DNA of 5,778 bases from positions 1 through 5,778 of the forward strand of contig SLTF01000432.1 of the NCBI GenBank assembly GCA_007130025.1, read 5' to 3'. How positions within the stretch are numbered: the stretch's first letter is position 1; every line of letters begins with the position of its first letter. Below are positions 1 to 5,778 of the stretch, piece after piece. Source of the stretch: Spirochaetales bacterium (GTDB lineage: Bacteria > Spirochaetota > Spirochaetia > DSM-27196 > PWMO01). The position numbers and the translations under genes were made by a program. The notes beneath the pieces are model-generated. The model was not told the origin of the DNA and did not search any database. It saw only the letters and a program-made list of their open reading frames with translations.

Positions 1-384
1 GGCGTGCTTATCCGGGTGATACTCGGCAATCAGTCGTTTGTAGCTGCGCGTCACGGTATCAAACGGTGCGCCGGGATCGACCTCAAGTGCCCGGAACGCT
101 CTCCGAACCGCCGGCGGTTCGCCGCCGGGGCCCGGGGACGTCTTCCCATCCCGGGTAGTTGTGCGGCGCCCGCGGCCTCCCGCCCGTGCCTCTCCCTCGC
201 CGGGAGATGTGCCCGGCGGCAGGTCAAAGCCGTGAGCCACAAAGTGCTCGAGCTCAGACATTGCATCAGCGTAGTCGGGATCGAGCGCGTATCCGCCAAA
301 TCGCGTGCGGTCCGCGCCGGCGGTCGAATCATCTTCGTCCAGCAGCGATCGGACAAATCGTTCGAACCGCCCGGTCAGGCTCAC
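1..384 (-). CDS. J-domain (DnaJ-like) protein, partial, C-terminus beyond left edge
   Basis: Third gene of the asd-lysC operon, open from a GTG at 384 to the left edge: 128 residues with no stop. The start is supported by a good ribosome site (AAGGAG, 8 nt upstream) and by a GTGA overlap with the lysC stop. Residues 1-57 form an acidic, partly helical head (RFERFVRSLLDEDD, then DPDYADAMSELEHF). Residues 58-92 are a Gly/Pro/Arg-rich, probably disordered linker. From about residue 93 a J-domain begins: helix I (VRRAFRALEVDPGAPFD), helix II (VTRSYKRLIAEY) and the HPD motif at 123-125, followed by K-H. By family knowledge HPD stimulates ATP hydrolysis by Hsp70/DnaK, so this is probably a DnaK co-chaperone. 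A J-domain placed after an unrelated N-terminal region, rather than at the N-terminus, argues against canonical DnaJ. Client and specific role are unknown. Confidence 0.85.
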   Translation of the reverse strand, partial: MSLTGRFERFVRSLLDEDDSTAGADRTRFGGYALDPDYADAMSELEHFVAHGFDLPPGTSPGEGEARAGGRGRRTTTRDGKTSPGPGGEPPAVRRAFRALEVDPGAPFDTVTRSYKRLIAEYHPDKHA

Positions 385-1715
385 GCAAAGAACTCCTTGT
401 GCAGGGTTTGCATTGCGCTGTTGACGTCCTGTTGACCGACCACCAGACTCAGGTTGACGTCCGAGGCCCCCAGCGAAATCATCCGAACGGGTGTCCGTGC
501 AAGCGCCGCAAACACCCGCGTGACAAAGGTAGGATCCTTCCAGAGGTTTTTTCCGACCAGGCTGAGGATTGCCTGATCCGACTCCACCTGGACATGACCG
601 AACTGCTCCAGTTCGGTCACCGCCGGCGCGAGATTCACGGAGGTATCGACGGTCATGGAAACCGAAACCTCCGAAGTTGCGATGAGATCGACCGATATAC
701 GAAACCGTTCGAATACCCCGAAGATGCGACTCAGGAAACCGTACGCGTTGAGCATGCGAGAACTGTGGACGGATATCACCGTGACACCTTTCTTCGCCGC
801 AAGCGCCCGAACGCCGTGCACGTCGACGGCGGCATGAATGCGCGTGCCGGTTCCTTCGGGCTTGCCGGTGTTCCGAACGGTGACGGGAATTCCCAGCTCG
901 ACGGCGGGTTGAATGGTAAACGGATGGACTACCTTGGCTCCAAAGAACGCGAGCTCGGCGGCTTCAGAATAGGAGATCGTGTCAAGCAGCACCGCATCCG
1001 CCACGATCCGGGGGTCGGCGGAGAGAATGCCGTCGACGTCGGTCCAGATCTGAACCTCGTCCGCACCAAGTGCCGACCCAAAGAGCGAGGCGCTGAAGTC
1101 GGATCCCCCCCGTCCAAGAGTGGACGTAACGCCCTCCGCGGTTGCCCCGATGAAGCCCTGAGCAATGAGCAGGGTGCCCGGTTGGGGATGAACGTTCGCG
1201 CGGATCAGGTCGTAGGTGACCTCGACGATGCACGCGGCGTTGGTGAAGTGATCGTCTGTGCGCACAAGCCGGCGACTGTCCAGAAGCTGGACCGGAATGC
1301 CGCGACGCTCGGTCTCTGCCGTGAGCAGGACGGTGGCCAGCCGCTCGCCAAAGCTCACCACGGCATCCTGGGTGCGGGGAGTACACTCCCGTACCAGGGT
1401 AATGCCCTGAATGAGGTAACGGACTTCCGCGAGCATCTGCTCGAGCGTGTCGTGGGCAGGGCCCGTGTCGCTGTCGGTAATGTCACGACAGACCCCCAGA
1501 TGGCGTCGGCGCACGTTCTCCAGGAGTTGCAGCGCTTCTTCACCGTTCCCGCGCGCAGCGGCTGCGGCCATGGCAAGCAGGTCGTCGGTTACGCCGGTCA
1601 TGGCCGACGAGACCAGCAGCGGCCCCCGATCGAGTGCATCGGATGCGATGTCAATCACGCGGCGCATCCAGTGGGCATCTCGCACCGACGTGCCGCCAAA
1701 CTTGAGTACGATCAC
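381..1715 (-). CDS. lysC: aspartokinase, AKIII-like (lysine-sensitive type)
   Basis: Phosphorylates L-aspartate to 4-phospho-aspartate with ATP, the first committed step to lysine/diaminopimelate, threonine and methionine; cytoplasmic. The 444 residues match the usual length of a monofunctional enzyme such as E. coli LysC, with no homoserine dehydrogenase fusion. The amino-acid kinase domain covers about 1-295: KFGGTS at 5-10, SFGERL at 121-126, GRGGSDFSA at 201-209, WTDVDGI at 224-230, KVVHP at 261-265. Two ACT domains follow (about 310-380 and 383-444). The segment at 321-357 (MLNAYGFL, SVDLIATSEVSVSMTVD) aligns with the E. coli AKIII lysine site at an offset of +3. M321, T347, S348 and T355 correspond to E. 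coli M318, T344, S345 and T352, where substitutions relieve lysine inhibition. Lysine feedback is therefore inferred. The start is GTG at 1715, overlapping the asd stop in GTGA, with only a weak ribosome site, which suggests coupled translation. Confidence 0.97.
   Translation of the reverse strand: MIVLKFGGTSVRDAHWMRRVIDIASDALDRGPLLVSSAMTGVTDDLLAMAAAAARGNGEEALQLLENVRRRHLGVCRDITDSDTGPAHDTLEQMLAEVRYLIQGITLVRECTPRTQDAVVSFGERLATVLLTAETERRGIPVQLLDSRRLVRTDDHFTNAACIVEVTYDLIRANVHPQPGTLLIAQGFIGATAEGVTSTLGRGGSDFSASLFGSALGADEVQIWTDVDGILSADPRIVADAVLLDTISYSEAAELAFFGAKVVHPFTIQPAVELGIPVTVRNTGKPEGTGTRIHAAVDVHGVRALAAKKGVTVISVHSSRMLNAYGFLSRIFGVFERFRISVDLIATSEVSVSMTVDTSVNLAPAVTELEQFGHVQVESDQAILSLVGKNLWKDPTFVTRVFAALARTPVRMISLGASDVNLSLVVGQQDVNSAMQTLHKEFFA
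393..398 (-). promoter_or_regulatory. ribosome binding site of the J-domain gene
   Basis: On the minus strand this reads AAGGAG, followed by 8 nt and then GTG at 384. It lies inside the 3' end of lysC and decides the GTG start, because no in-frame ATG is better placed. Confidence 0.75.
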
Positions 1716-2752
1716 GGTTCGAGGTATCCCATCGCGAGCATCGCCTCGGCGTTGAGAATTGCAGCCCCGGCGGCGCCGCGCACGGTATTGTGCCCGAGAA
1801 TCACCATTTTGACGTCAAACACCGGACAGGGACGGATCCGTCCCACCACGGTTACCATGCCGTTGCCAAGCCAGACGTCACGGGCCGGCTGCGGGCGGTC
1901 GGGAGCATCGGTGACCACAATCGGACGGTCGGGTGCCGAGGGGAGCTTGAGCTCCTGCGGCGGGCCGGTAAACGTTCGCAGGCAGTCGCTGACATCCTCG
2001 GGCGAGACTCGTTGAGCGAAGCGAATCGACAGGGTCTCCGTGTGGCCGTCAAAGACCGGCACGCGATTGCACTGGGCGCTGACCGCGAAGGGCGCGGGGA
2101 CGATTCCCCCGTCACCGAGCGTGCCGAGAATCTTTGCCGCTTCGGTTTCCAGCTTCTCTTCTTCATCGCCAATATAGGGAACGATGTTTCCGAGAATGTC
2201 CATGGAGGCTACGCCCGGATACCCGGCTCCGCTGATCGCCTGCATTGTCGTTACCTGTACGGCCTCAATGCCAAACCTTCGATGCAGGGGGGCGAGCACC
2301 ATGGCGAGAAACATGGTGGAGCAGTTGGAGTTGGTGGTGATCGATCCCGCGTACGGCTGACGCTTGAGCAGGGCAAAGTGGTCGCTGTTCACCTCAGGGA
2401 TGATGAGGGGCACGTCGGGATCCATCCGGTGGTTCTTCGCGTTGCTGATCACCGCGTGACCGCGTTTGGCATATTCGGTTTCCGCCGTGCCCGCTACCGA
2501 ACTGTCCAGGCCTGAGAACAGCACGGCACTGTCCAGCGAATCGTCGGTGGTTTTTACGATCATGCCGCGGAGCGCTTCGGGAATCGGCTGGTTCTGCTTC
2601 CATCGGCACACCGCCTCGTATTCCTGGCCGGCGGACTGCGGCGAGGCGACGAGCTCCCGCACGGCAAACTGGGGATGGTTGTTCAGCAACACGGCGAACT
2701 TCTGTCCGACCGTGCCGGTAGCGCCGAGAATTGCCACCGGGATCTTTTTCAT
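1712..2752 (-). CDS. asd: aspartate-semialdehyde dehydrogenase, archaeal/fungal type
   Basis: Reduces 4-phospho-aspartate to aspartate-4-semialdehyde with NADPH, directly after the aspartokinase step; cytoplasmic. 346 residues. The Rossmann motif GATGTVG is at 10-16. The catalytic cysteine is C144 in TTNSNCST, and the probable general-base histidine is H237 in VFDGHTET. The C-terminal signature GHNTVRGAAGAAILNAE is at 320-336. The layout with SNCST, long helices and the RGAAGAA end fits the archaeal/fungal-like branch rather than the E. coli branch. I chose the ATG at 2752 over an in-frame GTG at 2794. The ATG has GGAGG 5 nt upstream, gives the usual MKKIPVAILG start, and the GTG falls within the predicted -10 box. 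It is first in the operon and overlaps lysC by GTGA. The leader of about 34 nt leaves no room for a lysine riboswitch. Confidence 0.96.
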   Translation of the reverse strand: MKKIPVAILGATGTVGQKFAVLLNNHPQFAVRELVASPQSAGQEYEAVCRWKQNQPIPEALRGMIVKTTDDSLDSAVLFSGLDSSVAGTAETEYAKRGHAVISNAKNHRMDPDVPLIIPEVNSDHFALLKRQPYAGSITTNSNCSTMFLAMVLAPLHRRFGIEAVQVTTMQAISGAGYPGVASMDILGNIVPYIGDEEEKLETEAAKILGTLGDGGIVPAPFAVSAQCNRVPVFDGHTETLSIRFAQRVSPEDVSDCLRTFTGPPQELKLPSAPDRPIVVTDAPDRPQPARDVWLGNGMVTVVGRIRPCPVFDVKMVILGHNTVRGAAGAAILNAEAMLAMGYLEP

Positions 2753-2757
2753 GGGAG

Positions 2758-2762
2758 CCTCC
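2758..2762 (-). promoter_or_regulatory. ribosome binding site of asd
   Basis: Minus strand GGAGG, 5 nt before the ATG at 2752. It favours this start over the in-frame GTG 42 nt upstream. Confidence 0.8.
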
Positions 2763-2792
2763 AGTAACACCTGGGTGTCAGGGTTGGGGTCC

Positions 2793-2822
2793 ACTCTAAG
2801 ACAGGCAAAAACCGCCTGTCAA
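2793..2822 (-). promoter_or_regulatory. sigma-70-like promoter of the asd-lysC-J operon
   Basis: On the minus strand a perfect -35 TTGACA (2817-2822) is followed by 18 nt and a moderate -10 TAGAGT (2793-2798, 4 of 6 to consensus). Transcription would start near 2786, giving a leader of about 34 nt. The spacer holds a perfect inverted repeat that overlaps the -35 box. The sequence match is seen; activity is inferred. Confidence 0.6.
2800..2820. repeat. perfect 7-7-7 inverted repeat, candidate operator
   Basis: Plus strand arms GACAGGC (2800-2806) and GCCTGTC (2814-2820) are exact reverse complements around AAAAACC. The element fills the spacer of the asd promoter and shares GACA with its -35 box, the classic position for a repressor site. 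A hairpin in RNA is unlikely to matter because it lies upstream of the predicted start. I do not recognise the regulator; the motif does not match the LexA boxes or CIRCE that I know. Confidence 0.6.
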
Positions 2823-2844
2823 TATCGCTGCGATGACGAAGCGC

Positions 2845-2873
2845 TTTCCCATGCCGGCGCCGTGTCGTATACT
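2845..2873 (+). promoter_or_regulatory. weak promoter candidate for the helicase gene
   Basis: A -10-like TATACT (2868-2873, 5 of 6) lies 29 nt before the ATG at 2903, preceded at 17 nt by a poor -35 (TTTCCC, 2845-2850). Transcription would begin near 2880. Only the -10 box is convincing, so low or activator-dependent expression is possible. Confidence 0.4.
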
Positions 2874-2902
2874 CGGCCGGGCGAAGAGCACCGGCAGAAA
2901 CC

Positions 2903-5320
2903 ATGAGAGCAGATGAACGAATCATACCAGCCGTTCGACAACAGATGAAGCGGGCAATTGCCGAGTCAGACGGCAACGAAGTGCTCTTTGTTGCATCCCT
3001 CGACGGCGACGGCATGATCGATACCGTCACCATTCCCGCACACGGTCATCGAACCGCGGTCGCGGCCCCCCCCATGCATACCGAGCGCGGGGACGTGGTA
3101 ATCCACAACCATCCTTCCGGCGTGCTGACTCCAAGCGAAGCCGATGTTCAGGTTGCCGCGCGACTTGCCGCCGGCGGTATTGGATCGTTCATCGTGGACA
3201 ACGAGGTCGAGCGACTGGTTGTCGTCGTGGAGCCCGCGCGCCGCCGAGCGCTTCAGCCGCTGGAAATTGACACGCTGTGCGAGGTGCTGGGACCGGGGGG
3301 TACGCTCAGTCGGATCCACCCCGGGTACGAGCCTCGCGATTCACAGGTGCAAATGCTCTCGGCGGTGGCGGAATCATTCAACGAGTCGCAGATTGCCGTG
3401 ATTGAGGCGGGAACGGGCACCGGAAAGTCGTTTGCCTATCTCATTCCGGCGCTGGCGTGGGCGGCGAGTAATGAGGAGCGGGTGGTGATCTCAACGGCCA
3501 CGATCACCCTGCAGCAGCAACTGATCGAGAAAGACATCCCTGAGGTGCAGAAAATTCTCGGCACAAACGAGAAAGCCGTTCTGGTGAAGGGAAGGGGAAA
3601 CTACCTCTGCCCCCTGCGACTCTCGGAGGCAATCGACGAAGAGGGCTTGCTGGGGGCGGGGCGGGACTCGCTGATCGCGCTGCGGAAGTGGTCGGATGAG
3701 ACGCCAACAGGAAGCAAGAGTGAGCTCCCCGTTCCGGTGGGGGAATCGGTCTGGAGCCGCGTGAACTCGGATCCCGACGCCTGTACCGGTATGCGCTGCC
3801 GGCAACAGGCAAACTGCTTCGTGATGAGAGCCCGGCGTGAAGCGGCCGCCGCTCGTATTCTTGTTGCCAACCATCATCTGCTCTTCGCCGATCTTGCGCT
3901 GAGAATCCGCGGGGTCGGGTTTGATCAAGCCGCCGTCCTCCCGCCCTTCCAGCGTCTCGTCATTGACGAAGCCCACACGATGGAGCAGAGCGCAACTTCG
4001 TACTTCTCTCACGCGTTCTCGCGCCACTCGATCGCGCGCTCCTGCGCGCGGCTCTATCGCTCCACGGGAACGCGATCATTTGGGTTGTCGATACTGCTCG
4101 AGCAGCTTGCCGCCAACCAGTGGGGTGAGCTTCCGGCCATGATCGACGCGGTGCATGCCGCAGCGGGGGTACTGAACGCAGTAGCGCTTTCCGGGGAAGG
4201 CTCCTCACGACGGTTGCCGATGGATGTCGAAACCGAAACACGAGCCCGGCTCAACCGGGAGATGGACGAGCTGCGCTCGCGTATTCTGCTGTTGATTGAT
4301 TACGTCTCGGTGCGCATTCGGGCCCTCAGTGAAGACGATCGCGACCGTCCAGAGGTTCACGAGACCCGTCAAATTGTCCGCAGGCTCCAGGAGGTGGCAA
4401 CGCTCTGTGAGCGCATCGCGCATTGCGAAGACGATTCGAAGACCGTCTACTGGCTTGACCGGCGCCCGGGGGGCGGCGATCCCTTCGTTCGCTTTGTTGG
4501 AACCCCGGTGGAGATTGGACCGGTTCTCGCGGAAGCCGTCTACGAGCCGTTTGAAACCGTGGTATGTACCAGCGCGACGCTGAGCGTCGATGGGTCGTTC
4601 TCCTACTGGGCCGAGCGCGTCGGTCTGGACGCAACCGATTCCAAACGCGTCCGCTTTGCCTCCTTGCCGTCGCCGTTTCGGTTTGACCGACAGGTTCTGC
4701 TGGCCGCACCCACCGATGCTCCCTCACCGGAATCCAGTGCCTACCTCACATTTCTGACGCGTTTTGTAACCGAGGTTCTGGAACTCTCTGAAGGAAGTGG
4801 CCTGGTGCTCTTTACCTCGTACGGAATGCTGGACGCGGTGTATGCTGAAGTTCACCCAAAGCTGTTGGCCGCGGGAATCACGGTGTTGCGCCAGGGTGAC
4901 GACGACCGCAGTCGACTGCTTCGAGCCTTCAACGACGAAACGTCGAGCGTGCTGTTTGCTACCGACAGCTTCTGGGAGGGCGTTGACGCACCGGGTCAGA
5001 CCTTGCGCGTGGTGGTGATCTGCCGGCTTCCCTTCCGGGTACCCACCGATCCGGTACTGCGCGCTCGAATGGATCTTCTCACCACTCGCGGCGAGAGCGC
5101 GTTTGCCCGACTCTCGTTGCCGGAGGCGATCATCCGTCTGAAACAGGGTTTCGGCCGACTGATGCGGCGTGCCGACGATCGGGGAGTGGTCATTGTCACC
5201 GATTCGCGCATCGTATCCAAGCCCTACGGCGCGCTGTTTGTTTCGTCGTTGCCGCAGACGGCACAGTCGATAAAGTCATCGCAGGCGATTCTGGAAGATA
5301 TCGAACGGTTTCTGTGGTAA
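2903..5320 (+). CDS. dinG: DinG-family Fe-S helicase with N-terminal JAB/MPN (RadC-like) domain
   Basis: Predicted ATP-dependent 5'-3' DNA helicase of the XPD/DinG superfamily 2 group, 805 residues. Residues about 20-112 form a RadC-like JAB/MPN domain with an apparently complete JAMM motif: H68-x-H70-P-S-G, S78 and D81, with exactly ten residues between H70 and D81, and E26 as likely catalytic glutamate. The helicase follows: YEPRDSQVQM (142-151, Q-motif region), Walker A GTGTGKS (170-176), motif Ia STATITLQQQL (197-207), DEAH 355-358, TSATLS (556-561), SFWEGVDAPG (689-698) and QGFGRLMRR (748-756). Cysteines C236, C294, C299 and C305 match the 4Fe-4S ligands of E. coli DinG; the last three have the same 5- and 6-residue spacing. 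Family members unwind R-loops, D-loops and forked DNA. Firmicute DinG carries an exonuclease where this protein has JAB. The ATG at 2903 has no clear ribosome site. Helicase call firm; JAB activity inferred. Confidence 0.93.
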   Translation: MRADERIIPAVRQQMKRAIAESDGNEVLFVASLDGDGMIDTVTIPAHGHRTAVAAPPMHTERGDVVIHNHPSGVLTPSEADVQVAARLAAGGIGSFIVDNEVERLVVVVEPARRRALQPLEIDTLCEVLGPGGTLSRIHPGYEPRDSQVQMLSAVAESFNESQIAVIEAGTGTGKSFAYLIPALAWAASNEERVVISTATITLQQQLIEKDIPEVQKILGTNEKAVLVKGRGNYLCPLRLSEAIDEEGLLGAGRDSLIALRKWSDETPTGSKSELPVPVGESVWSRVNSDPDACTGMRCRQQANCFVMRARREAAAARILVANHHLLFADLALRIRGVGFDQAAVLPPFQRLVIDEAHTMEQSATSYFSHAFSRHSIARSCARLYRSTGTRSFGLSILLEQLAANQWGELPAMIDAVHAAAGVLNAVALSGEGSSRRLPMDVETETRARLNREMDELRSRILLLIDYVSVRIRALSEDDRDRPEVHETRQIVRRLQEVATLCERIAHCEDDSKTVYWLDRRPGGGDPFVRFVGTPVEIGPVLAEAVYEPFETVVCTSATLSVDGSFSYWAERVGLDATDSKRVRFASLPSPFRFDRQVLLAAPTDAPSPESSAYLTFLTRFVTEVLELSEGSGLVLFTSYGMLDAVYAEVHPKLLAAGITVLRQGDDDRSRLLRAFNDETSSVLFATDSFWEGVDAPGQTLRVVVICRLPFRVPTDPVLRARMDLLTTRGESAFARLSLPEAIIRLKQGFGRLMRRADDRGVVIVTDSRIVSKPYGALFVSSLPQTAQSIKSSQAILEDIERFLW

Positions 5321-5325
5321 TTGGC

Positions 5326-5356
5326 AAAAAAAAGCAGCAGCGTAGTGCTGCTGCTT
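5326..5356 (-). terminator. intrinsic terminator of groES
   Basis: A perfect 10-bp stem (5332-5341 with 5347-5356, a GCAGCAGC-type arm) closes a 5-nt loop. Read on the minus strand it is followed by eight T residues (complement of A 5326-5333), a textbook rho-independent terminator 56 nt after the groES stop. It lies 5 nt past the convergent helicase stop. On the plus strand the hairpin lacks a good T run, so it terminates the helicase transcript less surely. Confidence 0.92.
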
Positions 5357-5412
5357 CTGATTGGCGACGCACGAATCGTCTTGAATCGGACGCCGCCTTT
5401 CGACGAAAACCC

Positions 5413-5679
5413 TTAACCGACCGTCGCGATGATGTCGTCCATCTTGACGATGAGGTGCTCGACCCCGTCGATCTTGATGTTGGTTCCCGCGTACTTGTCG
5501 TACATCACTCTGTCGCCAACCTTCACCTTGATCACGTCCTTGTCGTCGCCAACTGCAACGACCACCGCGGTCTGGGTCTTTTCCTGGGCGGTTTCCGGAA
5601 TGAACAGACCGCTCTTGGTCTTTTCCTCTTCTTTCTCCGTTTTCAGCAGTACTCGGTCTCCGAGTGGGCTTATTTTCAT
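5413..5679 (-). CDS. groES: co-chaperonin GroES (Cpn10), stand-alone
   Basis: Heptameric lid of the GroEL folding chamber; cytoplasmic. 88 residues, against about 97 in E. coli. The N-terminus MKISPLGDRVLLK is typical. The mobile loop that docks on GroEL is at about 17-35, with a hydrophobic tripeptide L25-F26-I27 (TKSGLFIPET) in place of the E. coli IVL. KVGDRVMYDKYAGT at 53-66 is the conserved barrel segment, and the end is DDIIATVG. The segment between VAVGD and KVGD is about seven residues shorter than in E. coli, so the roof beta-hairpin is trimmed. The ATG at 5679 has AGGAGG 6 nt upstream. A strong terminator follows and no groEL is downstream, so it is transcribed alone, as in several spirochaetes where groES and groEL are separate. 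No CIRCE (HrcA) element is visible in the leader. Confidence 0.98.
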   Translation of the reverse strand: MKISPLGDRVLLKTEKEEEKTKSGLFIPETAQEKTQTAVVVAVGDDKDVIKVKVGDRVMYDKYAGTNIKIDGVEHLIVKMDDIIATVG

Positions 5680-5685
5680 GCTCTT

Positions 5686-5691
5686 CCTCCT
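5686..5691 (-). promoter_or_regulatory. ribosome binding site of groES
   Basis: Minus strand AGGAGG, 6 nt before the ATG at 5679. A near-ideal site consistent with high expression. Confidence 0.85.
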
Positions 5692-5721
5692 GTCGCATCA
5701 CATGATTGAGTGTCTTGGAAT

Positions 5722-5732
5722 GAACCGTGTTC
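5722..5732. repeat. short inverted repeat at the groES transcription start
   Basis: GAAC-CGT-GTTC sits just downstream of the groES -10 box, over the predicted start site. The position suits an operator, but the arms are only 4 bp. The 3-nt spacer differs from the GAAC-N4-GTTC core of Gram-positive LexA boxes. It may be chance. Confidence 0.25.
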
Positions 5733-5739
5733 GCGCCAC

Positions 5740-5768
5740 AATATACGATGGAGGGTGTGCAAGGTCAA
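5740..5768 (-). promoter_or_regulatory. sigma-70-type promoter of groES
   Basis: Minus strand -35 TTGACC (5763-5768, 5 of 6), 17-nt spacer, -10 TATATT (5740-5745, 5 of 6). The predicted start is near 5733, giving a leader of about 54 nt. This is the best housekeeping-type promoter match in the window. Confidence 0.8.
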
Positions 5769-5778
5769 GCAAAATGCA

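Noticed and set aside
159..2015. A 618-codon open frame on the plus strand, opposite lysC and asd
   Set aside because: It is antisense to two firmly identified enzymes, has no recognisable domain and an Arg/Gly/Pro-rich GC-shadow composition. Long antisense frames are common in GC-rich coding DNA.
2753..2794. Fourteen-residue N-terminal extension of asd from a GTG at 2794
   Set aside because: The GTG lies in the predicted -10 box, lacks a good ribosome site and adds residues before the canonical MKKIPVAILG start.
2722..2902. Lysine riboswitch or attenuator ahead of asd
   Set aside because: The intergenic region is 150 bp in total, the predicted transcript leader about 34 nt, and no L-box-like conserved segments or terminator hairpin are seen.
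3491..4027. A 178-codon minus-strand open frame inside the helicase gene
   Set aside because: It overlaps the Fe-S and DEAH regions of a well-supported gene, with no ribosome site or family resemblance; a shadow frame.
5332..5356. GCAGCAGC/GCTGCTGC as a trinucleotide repeat
   Set aside because: The two arms are better explained as the stem of the groES terminator, given the adjacent eight-base A/T run.
5697..5706. Small dyad ATCA-CA-TGAT in the groES leader
   Set aside because: Four-base arms with no other support; expected by chance.
5680..5739. CIRCE element (TTAGCACTC-N9-GAGTGCTAA) in the groES leader
   Set aside because: Only a partial CACTC half-site is present (minus strand); there is no matching second arm.

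Overview
This looks like an ordinary chromosomal stretch from a GC-rich bacterium, most likely a free-living spirochaete (Spirochaeta-like). The clues are an archaeal/fungal-type aspartate-semialdehyde dehydrogenase, a short 88-residue GroES with a trimmed roof loop, groES standing apart from groEL, and moderately high GC. The lineage is inferred from family resemblance. There are no mobile elements, CRISPR arrays, tRNAs or rRNAs.

Layout: (1) From 2752 down to the left edge, a minus-strand operon asd - lysC - J-domain gene. The three genes are joined by two identical 4-base GTGA stop/start overlaps, so translation is probably coupled. The third gene uses a GTG start, runs off the left edge and ends in view with a J-domain HPD motif. 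(2) 2753-2902 is a 150-bp divergent control region. It carries a sigma-70-like promoter for asd with a perfect 7-7-7 inverted repeat in its spacer, and a weaker promoter candidate facing right. (3) 2903-5320, plus strand, is an 805-residue DinG/XPD-family iron-sulphur helicase with an N-terminal RadC-like JAB/MPN metalloprotease-fold domain. Its JAMM metal ligands, Walker A, DEAH box and four Fe-S cysteines all look intact. (4) 5326-5356 is a strong intrinsic terminator oriented for the minus strand. (5) 5413-5679, minus strand, is a stand-alone groES with its own ribosome site and a good sigma-70 promoter at the right edge.

Functionally, asd and lysC supply the first two steps from aspartate towards lysine/diaminopimelate, threonine and methionine. 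The aspartokinase keeps the E. coli AKIII-type lysine-sensing residues. The asd leader is too short for a lysine riboswitch, so control is probably allosteric plus whatever binds the promoter palindrome. The J-domain protein and GroES are both chaperone-related but are not in one transcription unit. The main item of interest is the JAB-DinG fusion: a predicted metal-dependent protease or isopeptidase-fold domain takes the place of the DnaQ-type exonuclease found in Firmicute DinG proteins.
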